NCBI GenBank assembly: GCA_017454915.1 | Contig: JAFTCC010000056.1 | Coordinates: 105,823 to 169,822, forward strand | Length of the DNA: 64,000 nucleotides | Source of the DNA: Paludibacteraceae bacterium | GTDB lineage: Bacteria; Bacteroidota; Bacteroidia; Bacteroidales; Paludibacteraceae | Direction: 5' to 3' | Part shown: in pieces, positions 1 to 7,794 of the stretch | Layout of the letters: every line of letters begins with the position of its first letter | Numbering within the stretch: the stretch's first letter is position 1 | The notes under the pieces: generated by a model | Database searches by the model: none | What the model was told of the DNA's origin: nothing | The model's input: only the letters and a program-made list of their open reading frames with translations | Program-made: the position numbers and the translations under genes

Positions 1-3000
1 CGTTGTTTCCTGACGCCACTTGCAGTTTGCTTTCCTCAATCCATCCGATGAGGTATCGTTTAGTTGCGTGGCAAGCGTTGTCGGCTCCGCTGCCAGCGTT
101 GAGTTCCCATTGCGCAGGTGCGGAATATTGGCTTCCGAACACTCCGCCGTCACCTTTGTAGTATGTCTCATACCCATTGACGAGGTCAACAAATTGGTCA
201 AGGCTTTCTACAGTTACGGTGCATTGTAATTCTTTAGGGCAGAGCGGGCCATTTGCCGCCTGAATGAGCGTAACAGTATAGACGCCCGAAGCCGAAACAA
301 CAAATGTGTTTTTGGTGAGGTCAATGCTGAATGTAGCATCTGCCACAGCAGAGCCGTTGCGTGTTACGTGTTTTTTTGTGATGTTTCCTTCGCTGTTGTT
401 ATTCTCTATGGCAAATGGGATTTCGACAGAAGCCGTGGTGCGCGTGCCGGAATATGTTGCGTTGGCAAATTGTGTGGTAGGCATGTTGCATTTCACGTCG
501 CACGACACTGGCATTGTTTTGATGTCAGTTGCGGATGTGAACGTCAGAACCTCATTGCGGCTTCCCGACTCGGCAGTCGAACTCAATCGCACGTAGAGGC
601 GGCGGGTAGCCACCCTGCCGTCGGTTGCGGCGAGTGTGAGTGTGGGACTGTATGGCCCTTCTTCGTTTTCGCTGAACTCATATCCGGCAGGACCGCTGAC
701 ATTGATGTCTGCACTCAAGTAACGTCCTTTGACGAAAAAGCACTGGGCTGCCGAAACTGTGCCATAGTCCGATTTAAATATGCTGAACCCTGCGCCACTG
801 TGTGAACCGGCGTAAGTGCGGCAATATATTTTGTCGTCGGTGCGCTTAACATAAAAAGCGAAGTTCTGGTTTTTTGATGTGTTGTGGGTTGAAGGGTTTG
901 GGTAGAATCCCCAGTCGGTGTTGTCGGTGTAGATGCCGAGTCCCTTGTTGATGGTTGTCCCGTTAACGTTGGTGCTGCAGTACATGTAGTTGTTGAGGAA
1001 ATAGAGTTGTGCCCATGAACTGTTGTTCATTTGGCAAGCCGAATTTCCAGAATACGCTTGCAGTGCCTTTGTTTGATTATTGTAGTCCTTGAAGAAGAAG
1101 CGGGTGGCGTCTTCGCGGTAGTCATAAAGCGGGGTGAAATAGATGTCAGAAGCACTGGTGACGATGCGGTTTCCGAAAATCTCGTCAGTGATGTCATAAG
1201 TCTTTAGGTAAACGTTGCTGCCGGCACTTTTGGTGGTGGTCATCAGCGCATAGTGGGTGATGTTGTCTTTTGTGCCTACATAAATGACTTTGTCGCCTTC
1301 AAATATATCTGTGTAGTTGGCGAGTGTTACTTTCTCAAACGTTTCACCTGTCTTGAGTGTGAACGTTCTTGTTTCCACGTCCGACTCGGCGCATCCTGAC
1401 TTGAATGCGATTGCTTTGACTGTGGTGTTTGCCGTGATGGTGAAAGGCGCTGAATATAAAGTGCTTGCCTCGTTAGGCGTGGTGCCGTCAGTGGTGTAGC
1501 GCAATGTGGCTCCGCCTTCGCAATAGAGTGTTATTTCCTGGCTGTCGATGAATGCGCTTGCTTCAGGTTCTATTTGCGGAGTGGCCACTTTCCGCACATA
1601 TTCGGACGTGGCTACATCAGAATTGTCAGTTCCGGCTTTAACAGCAATTGCTTTGATGGTCATGTTGCGGCTGACGCTAATTGGAGCACTGTATTCCGCA
1701 TCTGCCGCTGTAGGTTCGGCGCCATCGGTGGTGTAATGTATTTCAGCTCCGTTGGTAGCGCAAGTGATGGTAACCATCTGGTCGCTGGTGTATGTGCCGG
1801 CTGCGGGGGTGAACACTGGGGTGGCGCACTGTGAGGGGAGGGTGCAGTCGGGGGTGGAAGAGTAGAGATATGGCTGGATACTAACTTTTTTGTAAAGATA
1901 TACAGGCTGTTGGCCGCAATTTTTGTAGTAGCGGAAATAGCCATTGGTGTTATATCTGAACGCAGCTCCAGTGGCGTTGCCGCCAAGTTTGAGTTTTATG
2001 TCGTCCTCACTCGTGAATTCCACTGTTATCGGATATGCTGCAGCGGTGCCCTTGATAGTGCTGATAGCGATGCCATTGTTGTTGCTGGTGTGGTAGTTGT
2101 AGTTCCCGTCTTGTGTCTTTAGCACGTAGGTGTTGCTTCCGGAGCTCACTTCTTCAAGTGTTATCTTGTAGTTGTCGCCCCAATCAGCGTTGATGCTTTT
2201 TTCGTCGTCCGACAAATTGTCGCTTGGGTCAACGTTGTTGTTGAGCGCACCTATTCCGCCGGTACTTGAGCCGCCTACTTTGCCGTTGGCTATTATCGAA
2301 CTTGAATATGCAATCAGATACTCGCCGGCCCAGTCAGCGTTGAGGTCTGTTTCCACGCGCCTATAGACACTGATTTCTTCGCCGTTGTTCTTTTTGAACA
2401 CAGCGTGTAGGGCTGTAATGTTGTTGTTGTCGCAAGGTTTGTAGGTGCTGCCGGCGGTGAACAGCTTGGGCGCATCATTGGTTTGAGAAGTGATGGCTGA
2501 CGTTGCCCAACCTGAGAAAGTCCAGTTGCTACAGTCGATGTTTAAGTCTGGGAGCACCACGCCAGCCTGATATGCAGTTTCGGTGACAGGCGCAGGGTTT
2601 GCCGTGATACCGTGCGCGTTAAAAGTTACGGTTACTGGCTTTTCTATTGTAAATGTTGCTGATGCAACGTCAGAGTTGTCGTAGTCGGAATGCGTGGCAA
2701 TTGCTTTAAGTGTGCAGCTGGCAGTGATGCTCAATGTGGTGGAGTAGGTTGGGCTTGAGGCGTCAGGAGTGCTGCCGTCTATAGTGTAGTGAATGGTGGC
2801 ACCTGCCGTGCCGCAGTGTATGTTAACGTTTTGGTCGGAGGAGTATGTTCCGCCATTCGGCGTAAATGTTGGAACTGCAGCCTTTGCACGTGTGAAAGTT
2901 GCTGTGGAAACGGAACTGCTGTTTCCGTCTTTTATGGCGATAGCCGATACTGTGGTGGTGGCTGAGATGCTGAAAGGAGCATTGTATAGGACGCTTGATG

Positions 3001-3646
3001 CACTTGGGGTGCTGCCGTCAGTGGTGTAATATATGGCGGCACCTGTAGTCTCGCAGCTTATGCTTATGTCTTGCGAACCTGTGAATGGGTTTGTGCCACT
3101 AATGGTTGGTGATGCAAGGTCTGAAGAAATTTCCTCGTATGTGATTGTGATTTTGTCACAGTAAAGTGAGTTGGCCGTGGCGGCTATCGTTAGGGCAAAT
3201 GTCGCTTTGTCAACCTCTATATTAACGTTTTTTGTTACGTCAACGTATGTCGTTGACCAAGAGCCGTGCCAGTTGACATTGTTGAAATTTATTCCTGTGC
3301 TGTTTGAACCTATGATGTACTGGTTGTTGCCATTGCCAATTTTGTAGAATAACCTGCCAGCGCCTCCGCTTTTGTTTGACCTCATGTGCAGGACAATTTT
3401 TGAAATCCCATATTTGACGGCACCTGTGCCGGCGGAGACGGTAAATGTCATGGAATTGTTGCTTGTCAGCTGGAAATTAGTGTTGTATGTGCTACTGTAT
3501 GCGGCAGAGTATCCTGTTGGCAAGTCTCCGTCGGTAGTGCATGTTGAACTGCTTGTCGGTGTGATAGAGAAGGTCTTTGTTTGTGCTACTGCGTCAGTGT
3601 TAAACGCCAGCATCAAAAAAAATACCAGCCAACGAAACGCTTTCAT
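1..3646 (-). CDS. Large secreted surface protein with chitobiase-C-like and InlB-B-like repeats (3' end off window)
   Basis: The frame stays open from an ATG at 3646 to the left edge, so at least 1,215 residues are present and the stop is outside the window. The first residues, MKAFRWLVFFLMLAFNTDAVAQ, form a clear signal peptide. Four copies of a chitobiase/beta-hexosaminidase C-terminal-like repeat are seen (roughly residues 175-250, 255-330, 605-690 and 690-775), each with a core such as YYTTDGSTPSASS or RYTTDGTTPNEAS followed by a strand ending in KAIA. Between repeats 2 and 3 lies an InlB-B-like segment (about 335-410, VTFNAHG...FSGWAT). The rest is beta-rich, Ser/Thr/Asn-rich and unrecognised. 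In-frame ATGs also exist at 3733 and 3784; I chose 3646 because only that start puts the signal peptide at the N-terminus. Similar modules occur in the protein at 15201, so both may be T9SS-type cargo, but the C-terminal sorting domain cannot be checked here. Confidence 0.85.
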   Translation of the reverse strand, partial: MKAFRWLVFFLMLAFNTDAVAQTKTFSITPTSSSTCTTDGDLPTGYSAAYSSTYNTNFQLTSNNSMTFTVSAGTGAVKYGISKIVLHMRSNKSGGAGRLFYKIGNGNNQYIIGSNSTGINFNNVNWHGSWSTTYVDVTKNVNIEVDKATFALTIAATANSLYCDKITITYEEISSDLASPTISGTNPFTGSQDISISCETTGAAIYYTTDGSTPSASSVLYNAPFSISATTTVSAIAIKDGNSSSVSTATFTRAKAAVPTFTPNGGTYSSDQNVNIHCGTAGATIHYTIDGSTPDASSPTYSTTLSITASCTLKAIATHSDYDNSDVASATFTIEKPVTVTFNAHGITANPAPVTETAYQAGVVLPDLNIDCSNWTFSGWATSAITSQTNDAPKLFTAGSTYKPCDNNNITALHAVFKKNNGEEISVYRRVETDLNADWAGEYLIAYSSSIIANGKVGGSSTGGIGALNNNVDPSDNLSDDEKSINADWGDNYKITLEEVSSGSNTYVLKTQDGNYNYHTSNNNGIAISTIKGTAAAYPITVEFTSEDDIKLKLGGNATGAAFRYNTNGYFRYYKNCGQQPVYLYKKVSIQPYLYSSTPDCTLPSQCATPVFTPAAGTYTSDQMVTITCATNGAEIHYTTDGAEPTAADAEYSAPISVSRNMTIKAIAVKAGTDNSDVATSEYVRKVATPQIEPEASAFIDSQEITLYCEGGATLRYTTDGTTPNEASTLYSAPFTITANTTVKAIAFKSGCAESDVETRTFTLKTGETFEKVTLANYTDIFEGDKVIYVGTKDNITHYALMTTTKSAGSNVYLKTYDITDEIFGNRIVTSASDIYFTPLYDYREDATRFFFKDYNNQTKALQAYSGNSACQMNNSSWAQLYFLNNYMYCSTNVNGTTINKGLGIYTDNTDWGFYPNPSTHNTSKNQNFAFYVKRTDDKIYCRTYAGSHSGAGFSIFKSDYGTVSAAQCFFVKGRYLSADINVSGPAGYEFSENEEGPYSPTLTLAATDGRVATRRLYVRLSSTAESGSRNEVLTFTSATDIKTMPVSCDVKCNMPTTQFANATYSGTRTTASVEIPFAIENNNSEGNITKKHVTRNGSAVADATFSIDLTKNTFVVSASGVYTVTLIQAANGPLCPKELQCTVTVESLDQFVDLVNGYETYYKGDGGVFGSQYSAPAQWELNAGSGADNACHATKRYLIGWIEESKLQVASGNN

Positions 3647-3842
3647 TGGCTGACAGGGTAATACATCACACACGGCACCAATGGCGGTATCCGCAAACAA
3701 GCCGGCAATGCGGCGGGTATATTGTCCAATCATGGTTGCTTGTAGTATTTCTGATACGAGGTTTTGCCTATGGGGAGAAAGCATCTTAGCTGTTATTTAA
3801 CGCATTGTTAATCAAACGAGCATGCCTACACTCCTTATTATG

Positions 3843-3873
3843 CAAATTTACGATTTTTTTTCTTAATACCAAA
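3843..3873 (-). promoter_or_regulatory. Bacteroidota-type promoter for the left-edge surface protein gene
   Basis: Read on the minus strand, TTTG (3870-3873) is followed after exactly 19 bp by TAAATTTG (3843-3850), a match to the Bacteroides -33/-7 consensus. Transcription would start near 3836, leaving a leader of about 190 nt to the ATG at 3646, or about 50 nt if the ATG at 3784 were used. Confidence 0.65.
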
Positions 3874-3954
3874 ATCTTGGCAAGACAAAATTGAATTCAT
3901 TATGTTCAATAAAATCCCAAGTTGGCGTAAATAAAATTATCAAAGAAAATGCTA

Positions 3955-3995
3955 AAAAAGGACAGAGGCTGCCTTACTTTGCGTTTGGCAGCCTC
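3955..3995 (-). terminator. Rho-independent terminator of the WG-repeat gene
   Basis: A perfect 9-bp stem GAGGCTGCC / GGCAGCCTC (3965-3973 with 3987-3995) with a 13-nt loop is followed on the minus strand by CTGTCC and then a run of six T. It lies 60 bp past the stop of the gene at 4055-5032. Confidence 0.8.
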
Positions 3996-4054
3996 GTTTC
4001 GTGTAGGTCGTTGGTGTTGTATGGTGGGGCAAAAGTGCCCTATGTTGATATTGG

Positions 4055-5032
4055 CTATTTTTTTGTCGCAGTGTTTGTCTTTTGGGCTTTCCCTTTTTGG
4101 CTGAGGACATTTCCGTTGATGTCAATCAGTACGTTGTTCTGTCCCCACCATCCGCTGCTTGGCAGGCTCGCCTTGAACACTGTAGGTGTGATGCCTTCGA
4201 TAGTGGCATAAATGGGGCTGGTGATGAATGTGCCGTTTGTGTCCATGAGTCCGTAGAGGTTGTTGACCTCATATTTTTTTATTTTTTCATTTATTACTTC
4301 TGAGTCCTCGTATGCGCCTGTTTGAGTGTTGATGTAACTTTTTTTGTAGTAGAGGTTATATATGTCATCTACGATGTTTTCTTGCAGAACATTTCCGTGG
4401 TAGTCCACCATTTTTTTGAATTCTTTCCATTTATACACTATCGCATAGTCTTTTGCGAGGTCAATGTCGTCGTATTCAGGTTTGATTACCCAATGTCCGA
4501 GCGTGTCAATTACGCCCAGTTTCTGCTTTTCTTCGTTTTTCTTTTGGTATGAAACGAGGCAGTGCCCGTTGTGGAACACGAATTCGGTGAGTTTATTGCC
4601 TTTGAAGGGAAACTTGAAGCCGATGACCACTTTACCTTCGGTGTTGATGAATCCTATTTTCCCGTATAGCTCGACTCCGGCAAGTCCGTTGCTGTATGAC
4701 CATGCTCTCCTGTATGTTGGCGGAACGATGATTTTGCCGTTTTTGATGTTGACGATGCCTCTTTTGTTGCCTTTGGCGTAAATAGCGAGTGAGTCATCGT
4801 TCTTGTGGAGCCAGTCTGCCTCCAGTCCGTCGAGTATCGTCTTTCCTGTTTCGGTATCAACGAGTTTGATTTTCCCTTCTTTGCGGATTTGCGTCACGCT
4901 GCCGCTGAGTTCTTCTTCGTTTTTCGCCTCCAAGTTTTCCTCTTCAGTTTGCGCATCGCGCCAGATGGTGTAGCCATAGCCCAAGAGTCCGCAGACAATC
5001 AGGGCTGCAATGATGATTAAGATTTTTTTCAT
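4055..5032 (-). CDS. WG-repeat protein with N-terminal membrane anchor
   Basis: This 325-residue protein begins with MKKILIIIAALIVCGLLGYGY, a membrane anchor or uncleaved signal, followed by an acidic linker. The rest is built from WG/KWG-type beta repeats: each unit has a core like YGKIGFINTEGKVVI, RGIVNIKNGKIIVPPTY or LGVIDTLGHWVIKPEYDDI, then a variable strand pair, about five units in all. Such repeats are known from bacterial surface or periplasmic proteins whose ligands are mostly unknown, so no specific function is assigned. The lone Cys at residue 14 is not in a convincing lipobox. A possible -7 element (TAATTTTG) is at 5073-5080 and a good terminator follows the gene, so it is probably monocistronic. 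It lies 163 bp downstream of the glycosidase-like gene, in the same orientation. Confidence 0.8.
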   Translation of the reverse strand: MKKILIIIAALIVCGLLGYGYTIWRDAQTEEENLEAKNEEELSGSVTQIRKEGKIKLVDTETGKTILDGLEADWLHKNDDSLAIYAKGNKRGIVNIKNGKIIVPPTYRRAWSYSNGLAGVELYGKIGFINTEGKVVIGFKFPFKGNKLTEFVFHNGHCLVSYQKKNEEKQKLGVIDTLGHWVIKPEYDDIDLAKDYAIVYKWKEFKKMVDYHGNVLQENIVDDIYNLYYKKSYINTQTGAYEDSEVINEKIKKYEVNNLYGLMDTNGTFITSPIYATIEGITPTVFKASLPSSGWWGQNNVLIDINGNVLSQKGKAQKTNTATKK

Positions 5033-5072
5033 GATGGTAATAATTTTGAATGTTTGACTTATATTTCACATG

Positions 5073-5080
5073 CAAAATTA
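5073..5080 (-). promoter_or_regulatory. Possible -7 element of WG-repeat gene
   Basis: TAATTTTG on the minus strand fits TAnnTTTG, 41 bp upstream of the ATG at 5032. No good TTTG is seen 19-20 bp further upstream, so the call is tentative. The rest of the 5033-5195 gap shows nothing else convincing. Confidence 0.35.
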
Positions 5081-5195
5081 CTACTTGGGACTCAATATTT
5101 GCCTGATTTTCCGTTTGCTCTAACCAAATGGCGATCCTGCCCAACGAAATGCTTTCTTGCTTTAGATTTCGTGGAAATGTGTTTCGGCAGCTTGC

Positions 5196-6131
5196 CTACT
5201 GCCAGCGTATGAAGTTTATGTTTTTGAATTTTTGTGAGCTCTTAGCCCCGTTGTCGCGCTGCTTGAAGTTTGTGTCGCGCCATGCCACCCGGCTTTCTCC
5301 TCCGATGAGGTAAATGGCTTCTTCTACACCGATGCCAACGAGTATTTCGCTGAAGTCGTGCATGCTTGACTCGGTGGTGGTTTCAGCCACGAAAACGTGT
5401 CCGAACGCGCTGCACAGTCCTCGTCTTATTGAGCGTGTCTTGAGGGCTTGTTCAACAATTTTGTTGTTGTGAACGAGCGCATATTGCCTGAAAAAATAGC
5501 CTCCGGTTTCTGTCGCCTTCTCAAACAGCGGGCTGTTGTCTGCCATGCCCACGGTAATAGTGTCGTTGATGATTGCGCAGTATCCTTTTTTGCTTAATCC
5601 CCATGCGAGCGGTTTCCCTTTAACGACGAACGCCCCGACTATTTTTTTGTTGTCGGCTCTGATGTCAGCGGCTTGTAGCATGAGTACGCTGTTGTTGTTT
5701 CTGACGTGTTGCGTGCCCACGCAGAGTTCGGCTTTGCTGTTCATCGGCAGGTATAGTTTGATGCCGATGCCGTAGATAGTCGTATCCATTACAGCGCATG
5801 AGCGTGTGATGTTGGTGTCGCAGTCTTGGAACCACGTGTGCAGCAGGTTTGCGTATTCAGATGTGTTTTTCTCTTGTTCCCATATCCCGCGCGTACTGTC
5901 ATTTTCTTGATATAGGGTATTGCTGTCGTTGCTCTGATTGGGTGTCGCGGCATTATGCATGGCGGCATACCATATGGCAAGGGCGGCGATGACAAGGACT
6001 ATGATGAACGCAACAGCGTATGCGGCAAATCTCCATTTAGGTCTGCCGGACTGGTGTGCGGAAGGCTTTCCTAAAACTTGTATTTGCCCTTCCTGAAAGT
6101 CGTCAAAGTTGTTATGTTGCGGCTCGTCCAT
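5196..6131 (-). CDS. Membrane-anchored phosphodiester-glycosidase-like protein
   Basis: This 311-residue protein has a cytoplasmic N-terminus of about 33 residues, one transmembrane helix (about 34-57, AYAVAFIIVLVIAALAIWYA) and an extracytoplasmic domain. The C-terminal part has the pattern SEILVGIGVEEAIYLIGGESRVAW, which resembles the conserved end of the NAGPA/phosphodiester glycosidase family (alternating strand, Gly-Gly, then a polar residue). The family removes sugars linked through phosphodiesters, but a catalytic set cannot be verified by eye. The start codon directly follows the stop of the LytTR gene with no gap, which implies translational coupling, so the protein is probably controlled with, or signals to, that regulator. 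It could also be a membrane protein of unknown function paired with a LytTR factor. Confidence 0.6.
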   Translation of the reverse strand: MDEPQHNNFDDFQEGQIQVLGKPSAHQSGRPKWRFAAYAVAFIIVLVIAALAIWYAAMHNAATPNQSNDSNTLYQENDSTRGIWEQEKNTSEYANLLHTWFQDCDTNITRSCAVMDTTIYGIGIKLYLPMNSKAELCVGTQHVRNNNSVLMLQAADIRADNKKIVGAFVVKGKPLAWGLSKKGYCAIINDTITVGMADNSPLFEKATETGGYFFRQYALVHNNKIVEQALKTRSIRRGLCSAFGHVFVAETTTESSMHDFSEILVGIGVEEAIYLIGGESRVAWRDTNFKQRDNGAKSSQKFKNINFIRWQ

Positions 6132-6503
6132 TTATAGTTTTGTTTTGTCTTCGATGTATTTTTTGAGTGCCAGCAGCCCTTCGCGGCTGTCCTGCACGCT
6201 GTACAGATTCCAGTTGTGGTCAGCCAGCACAAGTAGCTGCTGGCTGATTTGTATCCTGTAAACTCGGCTGAGGTTGACAATCAGGCTTTTGCTCGGTCTA
6301 ACGAGTTGTTGCTCCTCGCTGAGCTGATTGTTGATGAGTTCCATTATTCTCCCGAGGTTAAGTGCCACTTGCCTTACTTCTCCTCCTGTCATGTGTATGT
6401 TGGAGCAATACCCGTCGCCTTTGATGTAAAGGATGTGCTTGACGGGTATGCGCAGCAATTCAGTCTGGTTGGTAATGACAAGATGTTGGTTAAGTTGTGG
6501 CAT
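6132..6503 (-). CDS. LytTR-type DNA-binding regulator (stand-alone)
   Basis: This 123-residue protein is almost entirely a LytTR DNA-binding domain: an early segment RIPVKHILYIKGDGYCSNIHM, then the conserved middle QLVRPSKSLIVNLSRVYRI, which corresponds to the usual F.R.H+S.+VN...I core of LytTR. There is no receiver domain, so it is a stand-alone LytTR factor. The stop codon abuts the ATG of the membrane protein downstream; many stand-alone LytTR factors are encoded next to a membrane protein that restrains them, and this pair fits that pattern. The cobW-like gene ends 31 bp upstream in the same direction, so the factor may be transcribed with it. In the key motif Ser replaces the usual His (RPSKSLIVNL), a common enough variation. 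Confidence 0.8.
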   Translation of the reverse strand: MPQLNQHLVITNQTELLRIPVKHILYIKGDGYCSNIHMTGGEVRQVALNLGRIMELINNQLSEEQQLVRPSKSLIVNLSRVYRIQISQQLLVLADHNWNLYSVQDSREGLLALKKYIEDKTKL

Positions 6504-6534
6504 TGTTATCGGTGAACCTTGTGTGGGAGTTATG

Positions 6535-7794
6535 CTATGCTATGCAGTCGTCAAGAGCCTGTTTTATTGCTTTTTTGTTGAGGTTTTGCCCTATGAAGAC
6601 GAGTTTTTGCATTCTGTCTCCATATGTGTCGTCCCATTCTGCTCTTATTTTGGGTTCTCTATTGAGCAGCTCTTGAAGCTCTTCTTGAGGCATGGTAGCA
6701 AACCACTGACCGGCCTGACGGAGCGAAACCTGTTTGCCGGCTTGCTCGAATACGTAGCACATATTGCGTTCGTCGTCAAAATAGACCATTCCTTTGGCGC
6801 GTATGATTCCAGACGGCCATCTACGTGCAACGAAGTCATCAAACAACTCGAGGCTGAATGGTTTTCTGTTTTGGTAAACGTATGTCCCGATGCCGTATTC
6901 TTCAGCTTCGCCCTCATCGTGATGATGGTGATGGTGGTGCTCATGCTCGTGCTCATGTTCATGCTCATGCTCGTGTTCATGTTCATGCTCGTGTTCGTGC
7001 TCATGCTCATGTTCATGTTCATGCTCATCGTCATCATTGTCATCGTCATCATCGTCATCGTGATGATTTTCAACTTCTTGAATCCATGCTGCGGATCCAG
7101 CAACATCATCAAAGTTGAAGAGTCCGGTGTTGAGCAGCTTCTCGAGTTCCACATCGCAGTAGTCGCATTCGATGATTTGAGCTTTAGGCTGTATTGCCTT
7201 GATGATTTCTTTGATTCGTCCGAGTTCAGATGCCTTGATGTCGTGCGCTTTGTTGAGCAGTATGATATTGCAGAACTCGATTTGCTGAATGACGAGGTTT
7301 TCGATGTCGTCTTCGTCGAGGTTTGGATTGGTGAGCGACAGTCCCGACTGGAATTCATCTTTGAGTCGCAGTGCGTCGACGACAGATACGATGCAGTCGA
7401 GACGTGGCATGCCTGTCTGCTGGTATTGTGGTATCATTTCAGGCATTGAGCAAATGGTTTGCGCAATGGGGGCAGGTTCGCAAATTCCGCTGGCTTCGAT
7501 GACGATGTAGTCGAACTGCTTTTGCTCGATGAGCCCTTGCAGTTGTTTGACGAGGTCCATCTTGAGTGTGCAGCAGATGCACCCGTTTTGAAGCGCGACG
7601 AGATTTTCATCGCTTTCTTTAACGATGCCTCCTTTGGCAATGAGGTCCGCGTCGATGTTGACTTCTCCGATGTCGTTGACGATTACTGCGAATCGTATTC
7701 CACGTCTATTGGTGAGTATGCGGTTGAGAAGTGTTGTTTTGCCGCTGCCGAGGTATCCGGTTAGCAAAAGAACCGGAATGTCATTATTATTCAT
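6535..7794 (-). CDS. CobW/COG0523-family GTPase, metal chaperone with His/Glu tract
   Basis: This is a 419-residue G3E-family GTPase. The P-loop is GYLGSGKTT (13-21) and the metal-binding CxCC motif is GCICC (about 71-75), both hallmarks of COG0523 proteins such as YjiA, ZigA and CobW. A highly charged insert (about residues 240-295) contains an Asp run, about 14 His-Glu dipeptides and seven His in a row. The CobW C-terminal domain follows (GTYVYQNRKPF through RAKGMVYF). The family delivers Zn, Co or other metals to target enzymes using GTP, and the His-rich insert suggests zinc or nickel storage or sensing. The start overlaps the end of the TPR gene by 8 bp, indicating coupling. No Zur-like operator was identified, so the metal is inferred only. 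Confidence 0.9.
   Translation of the reverse strand: MNNNDIPVLLLTGYLGSGKTTLLNRILTNRRGIRFAVIVNDIGEVNIDADLIAKGGIVKESDENLVALQNGCICCTLKMDLVKQLQGLIEQKQFDYIVIEASGICEPAPIAQTICSMPEMIPQYQQTGMPRLDCIVSVVDALRLKDEFQSGLSLTNPNLDEDDIENLVIQQIEFCNIILLNKAHDIKASELGRIKEIIKAIQPKAQIIECDYCDVELEKLLNTGLFNFDDVAGSAAWIQEVENHHDDDDDDDNDDDEHEHEHEHEHEHEHEHEHEHEHEHEHEHEHHHHHHHDEGEAEEYGIGTYVYQNRKPFSLELFDDFVARRWPSGIIRAKGMVYFDDERNMCYVFEQAGKQVSLRQAGQWFATMPQEELQELLNREPKIRAEWDDTYGDRMQKLVFIGQNLNKKAIKQALDDCIA
6919..7029. repeat. Hexanucleotide repeat coding for (His-Glu)n and polyHis
   Basis: On the plus strand, 6940-7023 is 14 consecutive hexamers of the form YTCRTG (CTCATG, CTCGTG, TTCATG, TTCGTG), followed by a partial copy. On the coding strand each is a His-Glu pair. 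6919-6939 encodes seven His, and the region past 7029 encodes Asp/Asn. Synonymous third-base variation between copies shows the tract is old and held at the protein level, although it could still change length by slippage. Confidence 0.95.

Noticed and set aside
3647..3784. Longer N-terminus of the left-edge surface protein from upstream ATGs at 3733 or 3784
   Set aside because: The extra residues do not form a signal peptide and would bury the clear one that begins at 3646.
6433..7449. Long plus-strand frame of 338 codons opposite the CobW-type gene
   Set aside because: It is the reverse of the His-Glu repeat and CobW coding sequence; its protein is low-complexity Met/Leu/Val repeats with no family match.
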